DNA from: Treponema sp.
Lineage (GTDB): Bacteria > Spirochaetota > Spirochaetia > Treponematales > Breznakiellaceae
Length of the DNA: 7,116 nt
Assembly (NCBI GenBank): GCA_031284105.1
Contig: JAITAN010000101.1
Coordinates: forward strand, 1-7,116
Direction: 5' to 3'
The notes under the pieces were generated by a model that saw only the letters and a list, made by a program, of their open reading frames with translations, was not told where the DNA came from and searched no databases. The position numbers and the translations under genes were made by a program. Shown piece after piece: positions 1-4,336 of the stretch; the first letter of the stretch is position 1; the number at the start of each line of letters is the position of its first letter.

Positions 1-76
1 GCGTTATGTCCCCGCGCGTTTTCTTGCCGCGCGGGACGCCGGCCGCGCGCGCTTTCAAATTTGCGGGCTCTTTCAT
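1..76 (-). CDS. Alternative partial hypothetical ORF at left edge
   Basis: This frame starts at an ATG at 76 preceded by a strong GGAGG (85-89, 8-nt spacing) and is open for 25 codons to the edge, beginning MKEPANLKARAAGVPRGKK. Third positions are mostly G/C, as in the 220-aa gene upstream on the same strand. It overlaps the frame starting at 155. If real it would be the second cistron of a short leftward unit, or the true gene with the 155 ORF as a leader. The visible residues are basic and uninformative, so no function is given. Confidence 0.3.
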   Translation of the reverse strand, partial: MKEPANLKARAAGVPRGKKTRGDIT

Positions 77-155
77 ACCGGCATCCTCCGCGGCCCGTCA
101 TTACGAATACCGGCGGCGCGCCGGATATTCCCGAAAAAAACAGGTTCTTTTTCAT
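1..155 (-). CDS. Partial hypothetical ORF, runs off the left edge
   Basis: I do not recognise this ORF. It opens at an ATG at 155 with a well-placed AGGAG (163-167, 7-nt spacing) and stays open to the window edge (51 codons). The first residues, MKKNLFFSGISG, then a short hydrophobic run and a Cys at residue 25 (GRGGC), resemble a degraded lipoprotein signal peptide, but position -3 of the would-be lipobox is Arg, so export is doubtful. The rest is Arg/Gly/Ala-rich and may simply reflect high GC. An in-frame ATG at 173 with AAGGA upstream is an alternative start. A second frame, starting at 76 with its own GGAGG, overlaps it and has a more coding-like third position; only one of the two is likely to be the real gene. 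Confidence 0.33.
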   Translation of the reverse strand, partial: MKKNLFFSGISGAPPVFVMTGRGGCRYERARKFESARGRRPARQENARGHN

Positions 156-173
156 AACCGATCTCCTAAACAT

Positions 174-418
174 GATCTTCCTTTATATGAAGGAACAAAA
201 AGCCGCGCGTCTAAGACGTCCGGCATTTCCTAACGCAAAACCCGCGGCTCGCGGCGGTACCGCGGCGGGCCGATGGGCGGCGGGCCGGCGAGCCGGCCGC
301 GTCGGGGTGCGCTTCTTACGCAAACCGCTCCGCGATCCGCCGCGGCATCACGGTCAAACCGCCTCCTTACCGGCGGTTTTCCGGCATTACGGCCGGATTC
401 GCCCCCGCTTTTCCCCCC
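174..418. other. GC-rich palindromic spacer
   Basis: No gene is supported in this 245-nt gap. Positions 241-350 are extremely GC-rich and full of short palindromes, with CCGCGGCGG at 260-268 and its complement at 337-345. A near-palindrome is centred on CGTCTAAGACG (202-224, 9 of 11 arm positions matching). Next to the left-edge ORF, TCCTTTATATGAAG (179-192) nearly repeats the leader of the 220-aa gene. On the - strand two mini-ORFs are linked: six codons (ending at 364-366), then an AAGGAGG and a 13-codon frame to a stop near 318. Both are too short to call. Confidence 0.6.
356..379. terminator. Hairpin, possible terminator of the 220-aa gene
   Basis: The arms AAACCGCC (356-363) and GGCGGTTT (372-379) form a perfect 8-bp stem with an 8-nt loop, about 40 nt past the stop of the leftward 220-aa gene. 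The T run is short in both orientations (TTTT on +, TTT on -), so it is a weak intrinsic terminator at best. Its - strand loop and 3' arm also contain AAGGAGG, so a role in translation initiation is an alternative. Confidence 0.35.
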
Positions 419-1081
419 TTAGGGGATGATGACCGGGAGAATCTCGCTCCACGGCCCCTTTCTCCCCTTCCCGTTCCGCCGCATCATCGCGCCGGACAGC
501 GCCTTCCCTTCCGTGTCCGGGGGCAGCGTCAATGTCCACGGGGAGCGCGTCGGCAGCACGCTTTTCGTCAGGGCCTCATAATCGCCCACGGCCGCGTCCG
601 TTGCCGCATAGCAAAACACGGCCCCGTTGTACCCGTACGGAATAGCGCGATGGCCGCTCCCCTGATTGCGGAAGTCGATCCGTATCCGCATAAGGTCTAA
701 TACCTTGAAGCTGAACTCGGGGCGGCTCTTGGGCGCGGGGATGACCGTGCGCGTGCCGCCGTACACGGGTACGCCGAGAGCTTCCTTTTGCGCGGCGTTC
801 ACCGCGGGGTTCCGCGCAATGCAGGTTTTGACGACCAAACGCCCCTCGCTCATGAGGGCCTTTTTCGCCGCGTTCTTTGCCGCAATGTCGGCTTTCCCGC
901 GGTTGCCCGATTTGGCTACGGTCAGCTTAGCCTCGTAATCGTCAAACAGACTTTGCAAAAGAGTTACTACCGCGTGGGGGATTCCCCATGCGGCCGCGTT
1001 GATGACGATGAGCGCGATAAAATTGCGGCTCCATGCCAAAAAGAGCTCATCTCCTTGGGGCATATAATCATGTCCTTTCAT
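419..1081 (-). CDS. Conserved hypothetical protein, 220 aa
   Basis: Function unknown. The start at 1081 has AAGGAG 5 nt upstream; an in-frame ATG at 1063 (codon 7) is weaker. There is no signal peptide, although residues 17-43 are hydrophobic. The N-terminal half (to about residue 100) is helical and Ala/Lys-rich. After a Pro-rich hinge (about 110-120), the C-terminal half looks like an all-beta, Ig/fibronectin-type sandwich ending in GPWSEILPVIIP. From memory, this layout (MxxHDYxP start, single W in helix 1, LGVPV before the hinge, GKxGPWSE near the end) matches a family of about 220 aa, often multi-copy, in termite-gut treponemes and Bacteroidetes. The protein is probably cytoplasmic. Its ATG overlaps the TGA of the upstream poly-C-containing frame (ATGA, 1078-1081), suggesting translational coupling. 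Coding is sure, the family likely, the role unknown. Confidence 0.85.
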   Translation of the reverse strand: MKGHDYMPQGDELFLAWSRNFIALIVINAAAWGIPHAVVTLLQSLFDDYEAKLTVAKSGNRGKADIAAKNAAKKALMSEGRLVVKTCIARNPAVNAAQKEALGVPVYGGTRTVIPAPKSRPEFSFKVLDLMRIRIDFRNQGSGHRAIPYGYNGAVFCYAATDAAVGDYEALTKSVLPTRSPWTLTLPPDTEGKALSGAMMRRNGKGRKGPWSEILPVIIP

Positions 1082-1382
1082 ACAATCTCCTTATATATGA
1101 AGTTTAAATGAGACCAAAAGAATAATAAGCGGAACATCCGCGCCTTCGCGTTGCCCGCGGCGGCGTTTGCGGGGATCCCCGCAGACTTCACGGGACATCC
1201 CACAGACTTCACGGGATGTCCCGCTGCCGGTGTTGATGTGAGGAATATGCGACAGGCAATGCCCGCCGGTTTATGCGTATGGTACGCTCCGCTTTTTGCG
1301 GAATAAAGAGTCAGTCTGAGAGACTTCGGGGGGGGGGGGGGGTACGTCCGCCGCGCCCCATAACGTCATATAATTCGTTCAT
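1078..1382 (-). CDS. Candidate phase-variable upstream ORF broken at a poly-C tract
   Basis: I read this frame by hand. From the ATG at 1382 it encodes MNELYDVMGRGGRT and enters a run of 15 C (1342-1328) giving prolines. With 15 C it stops at a TGA (1315-1313) after 23 codons. If the run were 13 or 16 C, the frame would continue about 75 more codons (KSLRLTLYSAKSG...), through a 7-residue tandem repeat (HPVKSVG, CPVKSAG, IPANAAA), and end ...NFIYKEIV at a TGA (1080-1078) sharing ATGA with the next gene. The open downstream frame, the repeat period of 21 nt and the 4-nt stop/start overlap all favour a real gene. Against it: the nearest SD-like sequence (GGGAG) is 15 nt from the ATG, the product is compositionally odd, and a homopolymer this long is prone to sequencing error. 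Confidence 0.4.
1170..1232. repeat. Three 21-bp tandem units with inverted cores
   Basis: Units at 1170-1190, 1191-1211 and 1212-1232 each begin with a CGGG-(AT core)-CCC block. The first two end in CAGACTTCA; the third diverges after its core. Unit 1 contains a perfect 14-bp palindrome (1169-1182). The cores of units 2 and 3 are inverted copies of each other (11-bp arms 1191-1201 and 1213-1223, 11-nt loop), so the single strand can fold into a strong hairpin. The 21-nt period is seven codons of the candidate ORF on the - strand. Confidence 0.85.
1328..1342. repeat. 15-nt G (+) / C (-) homopolymer
   Basis: Fifteen consecutive G on the + strand. It lies inside the candidate frame 1382-1078 and downstream of the leftward promoter, so slippage would switch that frame. 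The exact length should be treated as uncertain. Confidence 0.9.
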
Positions 1383-1429
1383 TTTTGTTTATTGCTGCTC
1401 CCTCTTAAAGGTGCGATATTTAGGAAGTA

Positions 1430-1458
1430 AGCATATAGTACTTAGAGCAAATTGTCAA
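1430..1458 (-). promoter_or_regulatory. Sigma-70-type promoter driving the 1382-419 operon
   Basis: On the - strand TTGACA (1458-1453), a 17-nt spacer and TATGCT (1435-1430). The -35 is perfect and the -10 matches 4 of 6. Upstream, 1460-1520 is strongly AT-rich with A/T runs in - orientation, like an UP element. The start point would be near 1423, giving a leader of about 40 nt before the ATG at 1382 and carrying transcription through the poly-C tract into the 220-aa gene. Confidence 0.65.
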
Positions 1459-1626
1459 GTGAATTTTTAGAAAAACAAAAAAAATCGTAAAAAGCATAAC
1501 TCATTACAATACATTAAAATGACGCGGTTGGACCGTGCGGCGCCCGGGCCGTTCTTCACGGTTCCGCGGCGGCACGCGCGATAAGCCGCGCGTACGGTAC
1601 GCTTCCCAATTCTATGCTTTTTATGC
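1459..1626. other. Divergent intergenic spacer
   Basis: No gene seen. The left part (1460-1520) is AT-rich, next to the leftward promoter. The right part (1521-1602) is GC-rich, with an imperfect hairpin (1530-1537 pairing with 1557-1564, one G-T), the 9-mer CCGCGGCGG (1564-1572) and a 13-bp palindrome GCGTACGGTACGC (1590-1602) just upstream of the dCMP deaminase promoter, where a regulator could bind. Confidence 0.55.
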
Positions 1627-1651
1627 TATATAATGAATAGCAAAAAGGAGG
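1627..1651 (+). promoter_or_regulatory. -10 element and RBS of the dCMP deaminase gene
   Basis: A consensus TATAAT (1629-1634), overlapping an extended -10 reading TGC-TATATA (1624-1632), lies where transcription would begin near 1641. No convincing -35 is present (CCAATT or TTCCCA at poor spacing). AAGGAGG at 1645-1651 sits 5 nt before the ATG at 1657. The in-frame ATG at 1633 lies inside the -10 and so is upstream of the predicted transcript. Confidence 0.6.
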
Positions 1652-1656
1652 CATAT

Positions 1657-2145
1657 ATGCCTAACGCCTATAAAAGACCCACCTGGGACGAATATTTTAT
1701 GGAAGTGTGCAACGCTATTTCCAAACGCGCAACCTGCGACCGCGGCAGATCCGGATGCGTTATCGCAAAAGACCACCAAATTCTGGTAACGGGCTACGTG
1801 GGAGCGCCCGCGGGACTGCCCCATTGCGATGAAGTTGGACACCAGCTTAAACGGATGATACATGAGGACGGCAGCGTTACCACCCACTGCGTGCGAACCG
1901 TGCACGCGGAACAAAACGCCGTCTGCCAAGCGGCCAAGCGGGGCATCGGCATAGAAGGCGCAACGCTCTACTGCAGCATGACGCCGTGCCGTACCTGCGC
2001 CATGCTGCTCATCAACTGCGGCATCGTGCGGGTGGTGTGCCGGCGGCGGTACCACGATGCGGAAGATTCCGAAGCAATGTTTGAAAAAGCGGGCGTCTCC
2101 CTTGAATACGTGCATGATGAAACGCAGATGTACGACAAGCAATGA
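1657..2145 (+). CDS. dCMP deaminase (deoxycytidylate deaminase), 162 aa
   Basis: Predicted zinc-dependent hydrolytic deamination of dCMP to dUMP, feeding thymidylate synthesis; cytosolic. The zinc and catalytic signature of the cytidine/deoxycytidylate deaminase family is intact: HAEQN (His83, proton-shuttling Glu85) and PCRTC (Cys111, Cys114). Further family features are the start WDEYFMEVCNAISKRATCDR, the GCVIAKDHQILVTGYVGAP strand-turn, HCD at 56-58 and the VHAEQNAVCQAAKRG helix. The 160-odd residues match the ComEB/T4 dCMP deaminase class rather than the short cytidine or tRNA deaminases. The ATG at 1657 is chosen for its ideal AAGGAGG; an upstream in-frame ATG at 1633 lacks one. The gene stands alone, with its own promoter and a terminator 20 nt downstream. 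Whether dCTP/dTTP regulate it cannot be read here. Confidence 0.93.
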   Translation: MPNAYKRPTWDEYFMEVCNAISKRATCDRGRSGCVIAKDHQILVTGYVGAPAGLPHCDEVGHQLKRMIHEDGSVTTHCVRTVHAEQNAVCQAAKRGIGIEGATLYCSMTPCRTCAMLLINCGIVRVVCRRRYHDAEDSEAMFEKAGVSLEYVHDETQMYDKQ

Positions 2146-2163
2146 AAAAACCCGCCGCGGGTT
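2145..2163 (-). terminator. Intrinsic terminator of the interrupted membrane protein gene
   Basis: Read on the - strand, stem AACCCG (2163-2158), a 3-nt loop and CGGGTT (2154-2149) are followed by a TTTT run (2148-2145). It lies about 30 nt past that gene's stop. Confidence 0.65.
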
Positions 2164-2164
2164 G

Positions 2165-2193
2165 AAGCGGGCGTACGCTTTGCGGCCCGCTTT
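2165..2193. terminator. Intrinsic terminator between convergent genes
   Basis: AAGCGGGC (2165-2172) pairs perfectly with GCCCGCTT (2185-2192) over a 12-nt loop. On + it follows the dCMP deaminase stop by 19 nt and ends in TTT; on - it directly follows the membrane protein stop. It probably works in both directions together with the hairpin at 2149-2163. Confidence 0.65.
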
Positions 2194-3135
2194 CTAAACC
2201 GGTTCCCCCGCAACCCTTCTTTGCAGGCCGCTCAATACGGTTGATACCGCCCACAATACGGCGGCCGTTGCGCCGATCAAAAAGAGCGAATACAGGACGT
2301 GAACGTCAAATGCCGTATGATTGACGGTAATCTGGAACCGCAGGGGAACCGTATAATACAAATCAATCAAAAACTGCGGGGTTATGCCGTAGACGCCGGT
2401 AAAAAAGAAGTCCGTCTCCCATATCTGATTGCAAAAGCTGAAGACCGCGAAAAGGGGGATGATCCAGCGCATGTTGAGCATCGCGCTCCTCCGGTCAACG
2501 ACGATGGATTTCGTTATGAAGGCGTAGCCGCAATAGGTTAAAAAAAGGTTGTGCAGCAAGGCCCCTTCCAGCATACGGGACGAGAAAAAGCCCATGCCCA
2601 AGGAAGACGGGGCCGCGGCCCCATCGTAAAAGAACCCGATGCAATAGTTTATCCCCCCCGCGATAAGCCCGAAACACATAATATAATTGTCCAGTATCCG
2701 GCTCTTGAAAAAACAGCGTATAACAAGATGGATGATAATAATATTACAGACGTTGAGAGGCAGGCGGGCGATAAGGGTAAGCTCCGTAAAGGCGATCAAT
2801 TTTCAGACCGTAAGGAGCGCCAGACAGCCGGTAATCGCCCCCGTAATAACCGTTCTTTGCCGTTCCCCGTTAAAATAATGGCCCATGACGACTCCGGCAT
2901 AGGGAAAAAACGCAAGCAGCATAGTCGGCAGAAAGCCGAAGCGGGTAAAGGGATAGTAAAACAAAAACGCTATGCCCTGTAGGATCAGTACCAGCGAAAA
3001 CAAGCCGTGAAAGGCTATCCGCTTCCCAGTTTGACGCTTTTGACGCCCCTTCTTAGCAAAAAAGGCGAACCGCGCGTACATAACGCCGCCCAAACAAAAC
3101 AGAGCCGTCAATGACCATGCTACGGCTTTAACCAT
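2194..3135 (-). pseudogene. Polytopic membrane protein (TP0381/YwaF-like) split by an in-frame TGA
   Basis: One reading frame runs from ATG 3135 to TAG 2194 and is interrupted only by a TGA at codon 111 (2805-2803), giving 110 and about 201 residue pieces. GGAG (3148-3145) is 9 nt before ATG 3135; a GTG at 3144 is too close to it. The part after the TGA has no Shine-Dalgarno (only a TTG at 2799), so independent translation is unlikely. Hydrophobic segments number about nine across both halves (for example residues 5-25, 41-62 and 95-110, then several after the TGA). The second half resembles the TIGR02206 (T. pallidum TP0381, B. subtilis YwaF) family: LPLNVCNIIII, a GLIAGGINY strand, HNLFLTYCGYAF, and ETDFFFTG near the expected GTNYMF position. 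Function in that family is unknown. One base change explains the stop, so it may be a recent pseudogene, a sequencing error or readthrough. The leader carries an attenuator-like structure. Confidence 0.65.
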
Positions 3136-3176
3136 CTTTTTCACTCCATAATTAACAATTAATGCGGTATTTATGG

Positions 3177-3203
3177 AAAAAAGAGCGTTTTAGCCCGCTC
3201 TTT
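3177..3203 (-). terminator. Leader terminator (candidate attenuator) of the membrane protein gene
   Basis: On the - strand AAAGAGCG (3203-3196), an 8-nt loop and CGCTCTTT (3187-3180) are followed by more T to 3177, about 40 nt before the ATG at 3135 and about 35 nt after the expected transcript start. Upstream CTCTT (3210-3206) can instead pair with AAGAG (3202-3198) of the terminator's 5' arm, so the two folds exclude each other. That is the layout of a transcription attenuator. The same element would also end a small RNA of about 60 nt. Confidence 0.6.
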
Positions 3204-3228
3204 CCAAGAGTCTGTTCAGAACCGCCAT
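3190..3228 (-). CDS. Possible 12-codon leader peptide
   Basis: An ATG at 3228 opens a 12-residue frame (MAVLNRLLERAG) whose TAA falls in the loop of the leader terminator. This is the geometry of a translation-coupled attenuator, with three Leu and two Arg of twelve. No Shine-Dalgarno precedes it and the ATG is only about 10 nt from the predicted transcript start, so translation is uncertain. Confidence 0.22.
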   Translation of the reverse strand: MAVLNRLLERAG

Positions 3229-3243
3229 GTTTTGAACGGATCC

Positions 3244-3272
3244 ATACTAAAAAACATATTCTATTTTGTCAA
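3244..3272 (-). promoter_or_regulatory. Sigma-70-type promoter of the membrane protein gene
   Basis: On the - strand a perfect TTGACA (3272-3267), exactly 17 nt, then TAGTAT (3249-3244). The start point would be near 3237. The -35 overlaps an 8-bp palindrome AACCGGTT (3271-3278) that could be an operator half or whole site. Confidence 0.72.
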
Positions 3273-3279
3273 CCGGTTC

Positions 3280-3330
3280 TTTTCCCATTCTCCCCGTTTT
3301 CCCAATGCTCCCCCGTTTTCCCCGAAACCG
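3280..3330. repeat. Three imperfect 15-19 bp tandem units upstream of the promoter
   Basis: Units beginning TTTTCCC at 3280, 3297 and 3316. The first two continue to a shared CTCCCCG or CTCCCCCG end (3290-3296, 3309-3315) and the third keeps only the TTTTCCCCG start. They lie directly upstream of the leftward -35, in the position for activator binding sites, and no coding frame explains them. Confidence 0.55.
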
Positions 3331-3419
3331 TCCGGCGGGAAAGGCTTGCGGGCCGCCGGACCGGAGCGCAGCGGCTCCGCGCGCCGCTCCGGCGCGTGAT
3401 GAACGAGCGGCAAAAGCCC
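3331..3419. other. GC-rich spacer with cruciform-type repeat
   Basis: Between the two divergent promoters. CCGGAGCG (3361-3368) pairs with CGCTCCGG (3385-3392), and an inner GGAGC/GCTCC pair (3363-3367, 3374-3378) offers an alternative fold. AAAAGC/GCTTTT (3412-3427) makes a small 4-nt-loop hairpin overlapping the rightward -35. I see no gene. Confidence 0.5.
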
Positions 3420-3448
3420 TTGCTTTTATAGGGTAAACCATATACACT
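3420..3448 (+). promoter_or_regulatory. Candidate promoter of the SDR-like gene, giving a leaderless mRNA
   Basis: TTGCTT (3420-3425), a 17-nt spacer and TACACT (3443-3448). Both boxes are imperfect (3/6 and 4/6). The predicted start point (3454-3456) coincides with the A of the only possible start codon, which has no Shine-Dalgarno. Confidence 0.4.
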
Positions 3449-3455
3449 ATATCCC

Positions 3456-4094
3456 ATGACTAGGGGAATTTTTATCGCGGGTAATAACTCGCCCTTATTA
3501 ACGGCAATAATTATTGAAGCTGCAAAACGGGTGGATCATTTTGCGGCCGCTCTCATTCCTGACGGTTCGGACAGAGTGCCGGCCGTTTCAAGCGCGGAAA
3601 TGTTACATTGGAATCCCGGCAGCCCCATCGCCGCAAAGACGTTGACCATAGCAGCGGAAAACCGCTTGGGACAAATCAACGAAGCCATTCTGGTATGCGC
3701 GCCGCCCGCGTCTTGTAAAGAGAGGGGGCAGCTCAACCACAGCGAGATTGAGGGGTTCGTTCAAGATCAGATCAAGGGGTGGTTTCTCTTGGTAAAAGAG
3801 CTTGTCGCGGGTTTTCGGGCAAGAAAAGCGGGCGTGTTAAGCCTCGTGCTTGCCCATACCAATACCGAAAAAGACCTCCTTGCGCCAAGCGGATCAGCTT
3901 CGTTCCAAGCCCTCGCCCAGGGGCTGCTGTCCCTTGCCCCCTCGGAATCATTCCAGATTCTGGGCTTCGCTTCTCCTGAAACCGGCGATGATGCGGGTTT
4001 CGCCGCGTTTATCTTCAAGGTTATGGAAGAAGGCAATAAAAAAAACAACGGCAGATGGCATAAACTCGGAAAATTAAATTTTTTCGGCAGGTAA
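3456..4094 (+). CDS. Degenerate SDR-fold (Rossmann) protein, 212 aa
   Basis: Looks like a short-chain dehydrogenase/reductase fold that has lost its catalytic residues. Visible order: strand 1 and the dinucleotide loop RGIFIAGNNSPLL (3-15, in place of TGxxxGIG), an ILVCAPP strand (78-84) where NAG usually sits, helix FVQDQIKGWFLLVKEL (101-116) with Gln105 near the usual Asn, strand GVLSLVLAH (126-134), then SGSASFQALAQGLLSLA (145-161), where YxxxK would be expected but Gly and Phe stand in the Tyr and Lys places. The C-terminus GRWHKLGKLNFFGR resembles SDR ends. At 212 aa it is slightly short for the family. Oxidoreductase activity is therefore unlikely; a binding, regulatory or structural role is inference. 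Upstream in-frame codons reach TAG at 3429 with no other start, so ATG 3456 is firm although it has no RBS. Probably cytoplasmic. Confidence 0.8.
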   Translation: MTRGIFIAGNNSPLLTAIIIEAAKRVDHFAAALIPDGSDRVPAVSSAEMLHWNPGSPIAAKTLTIAAENRLGQINEAILVCAPPASCKERGQLNHSEIEGFVQDQIKGWFLLVKELVAGFRARKAGVLSLVLAHTNTEKDLLAPSGSASFQALAQGLLSLAPSESFQILGFASPETGDDAGFAAFIFKVMEEGNKKNNGRWHKLGKLNFFGR

Positions 4095-4201
4095 CAACGG
4101 CGGCGCGGGCATTTGACCTCGCTCCCGATCATTTTACGAGGAAAATCTTTTGAAAGACATTGCGGTATATCCGCAGCGTTCCAGTAAAATACGCCGTTGT
4201 T
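4093..4201. other. Structured spacer: predicted three-way RNA junction
   Basis: A perfect 10-bp inverted repeat (4093-4102 AACAACGGCG with 4192-4201) closes 89 nt. Inside, ATTT-gap-CCTCG (4111-4121) pairs with CGAGG-gap-AAAT (4137-4146), 9 bp with a small internal loop, and TGCGG (4161-4165) pairs with CCGCA (4171-4175) over a 5-nt loop. The closing stem starts in the stop codon of the SDR-like gene. It matches no riboswitch I know. It may be a 3' end or processing structure of the SDR-like mRNA, and no T-run terminator follows it directly. Confidence 0.4.
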
Positions 4202-4287
4202 TAGTATTAAAAAAATGGAGAAAAATGTAGCAAACATGATGATTATCCTGTCGAAACCTATGAACCCGGCCGCCGAAATGCACTTTC

Positions 4288-4333
4288 TTGACAATTTCAT
4301 AGTATTAGTATAGAGTAAGGCTGCATGAGGAAG
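4288..4333 (+). promoter_or_regulatory. Promoter and RBS of the chemoreceptor gene
   Basis: A perfect TTGACA (4288-4293) precedes two candidate -10 boxes: TATAGA (4309-4314, 15-nt spacer) or TAGAGT (4311-4316, 17-nt spacer). Either puts the transcript start at about 4320-4324. That leaves almost no leader for the ATG at 4325 but a normal one for the ATG at 4337, which has AGGA (4328-4331) 5 nt upstream. I see no flagellar sigma-28 box here. Confidence 0.6.
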
Positions 4334-4336
4334 TTT

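Noticed and set aside
6..429. Two + strand ORFs (6-233 and 61-429)
   Set aside because: Arg/Pro/Gly-rich translations of a GC-rich spacer, no Shine-Dalgarno, and they run opposite to the local genes.
666..1111. + strand ORFs 666-938 and 788-1111
   Set aside because: Antisense shadows of the 220-aa gene, which has a clear RBS and family resemblance.
1273..1470. + strand ORF of 65 aa that reads the homopolymer as poly-Gly
   Set aside because: No RBS or promoter on that strand. The opposite strand has a promoter, an in-frame repeat and a gene overlap.
2803..2805. TGA as a selenocysteine codon
   Set aside because: I see no SECIS-like hairpin directly after the TGA, and the protein does not resemble a known selenoprotein.
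2551..2982. + strand ORF of 143 aa
   Set aside because: Antisense to the interrupted membrane protein; charged, low-complexity translation without RBS.
3247..3447. - strand ORF of 66 aa as the gene ended by the 3177-3203 terminator
   Set aside because: It would cover the promoter and iteron repeats, has an Arg/Ala/Gly-rich composition and no RBS; the terminator is better explained as a leader attenuator.
3767..4300. - strand ORF of 177 aa
   Set aside because: Mostly antisense to the SDR-like gene, which shows fold motifs; no RBS and the predicted product has no coherent features.
4215..4313. 32-codon + strand ORF just before the chemoreceptor
   Set aside because: No Shine-Dalgarno and it lies across the chemoreceptor promoter, upstream of its predicted transcript start.
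4093..4324. Cyclic-di-GMP or other known riboswitch before the chemoreceptor
   Set aside because: Conserved core motifs such as those of the GEMM class are absent, and the predicted chemoreceptor promoter lies downstream of the structure.
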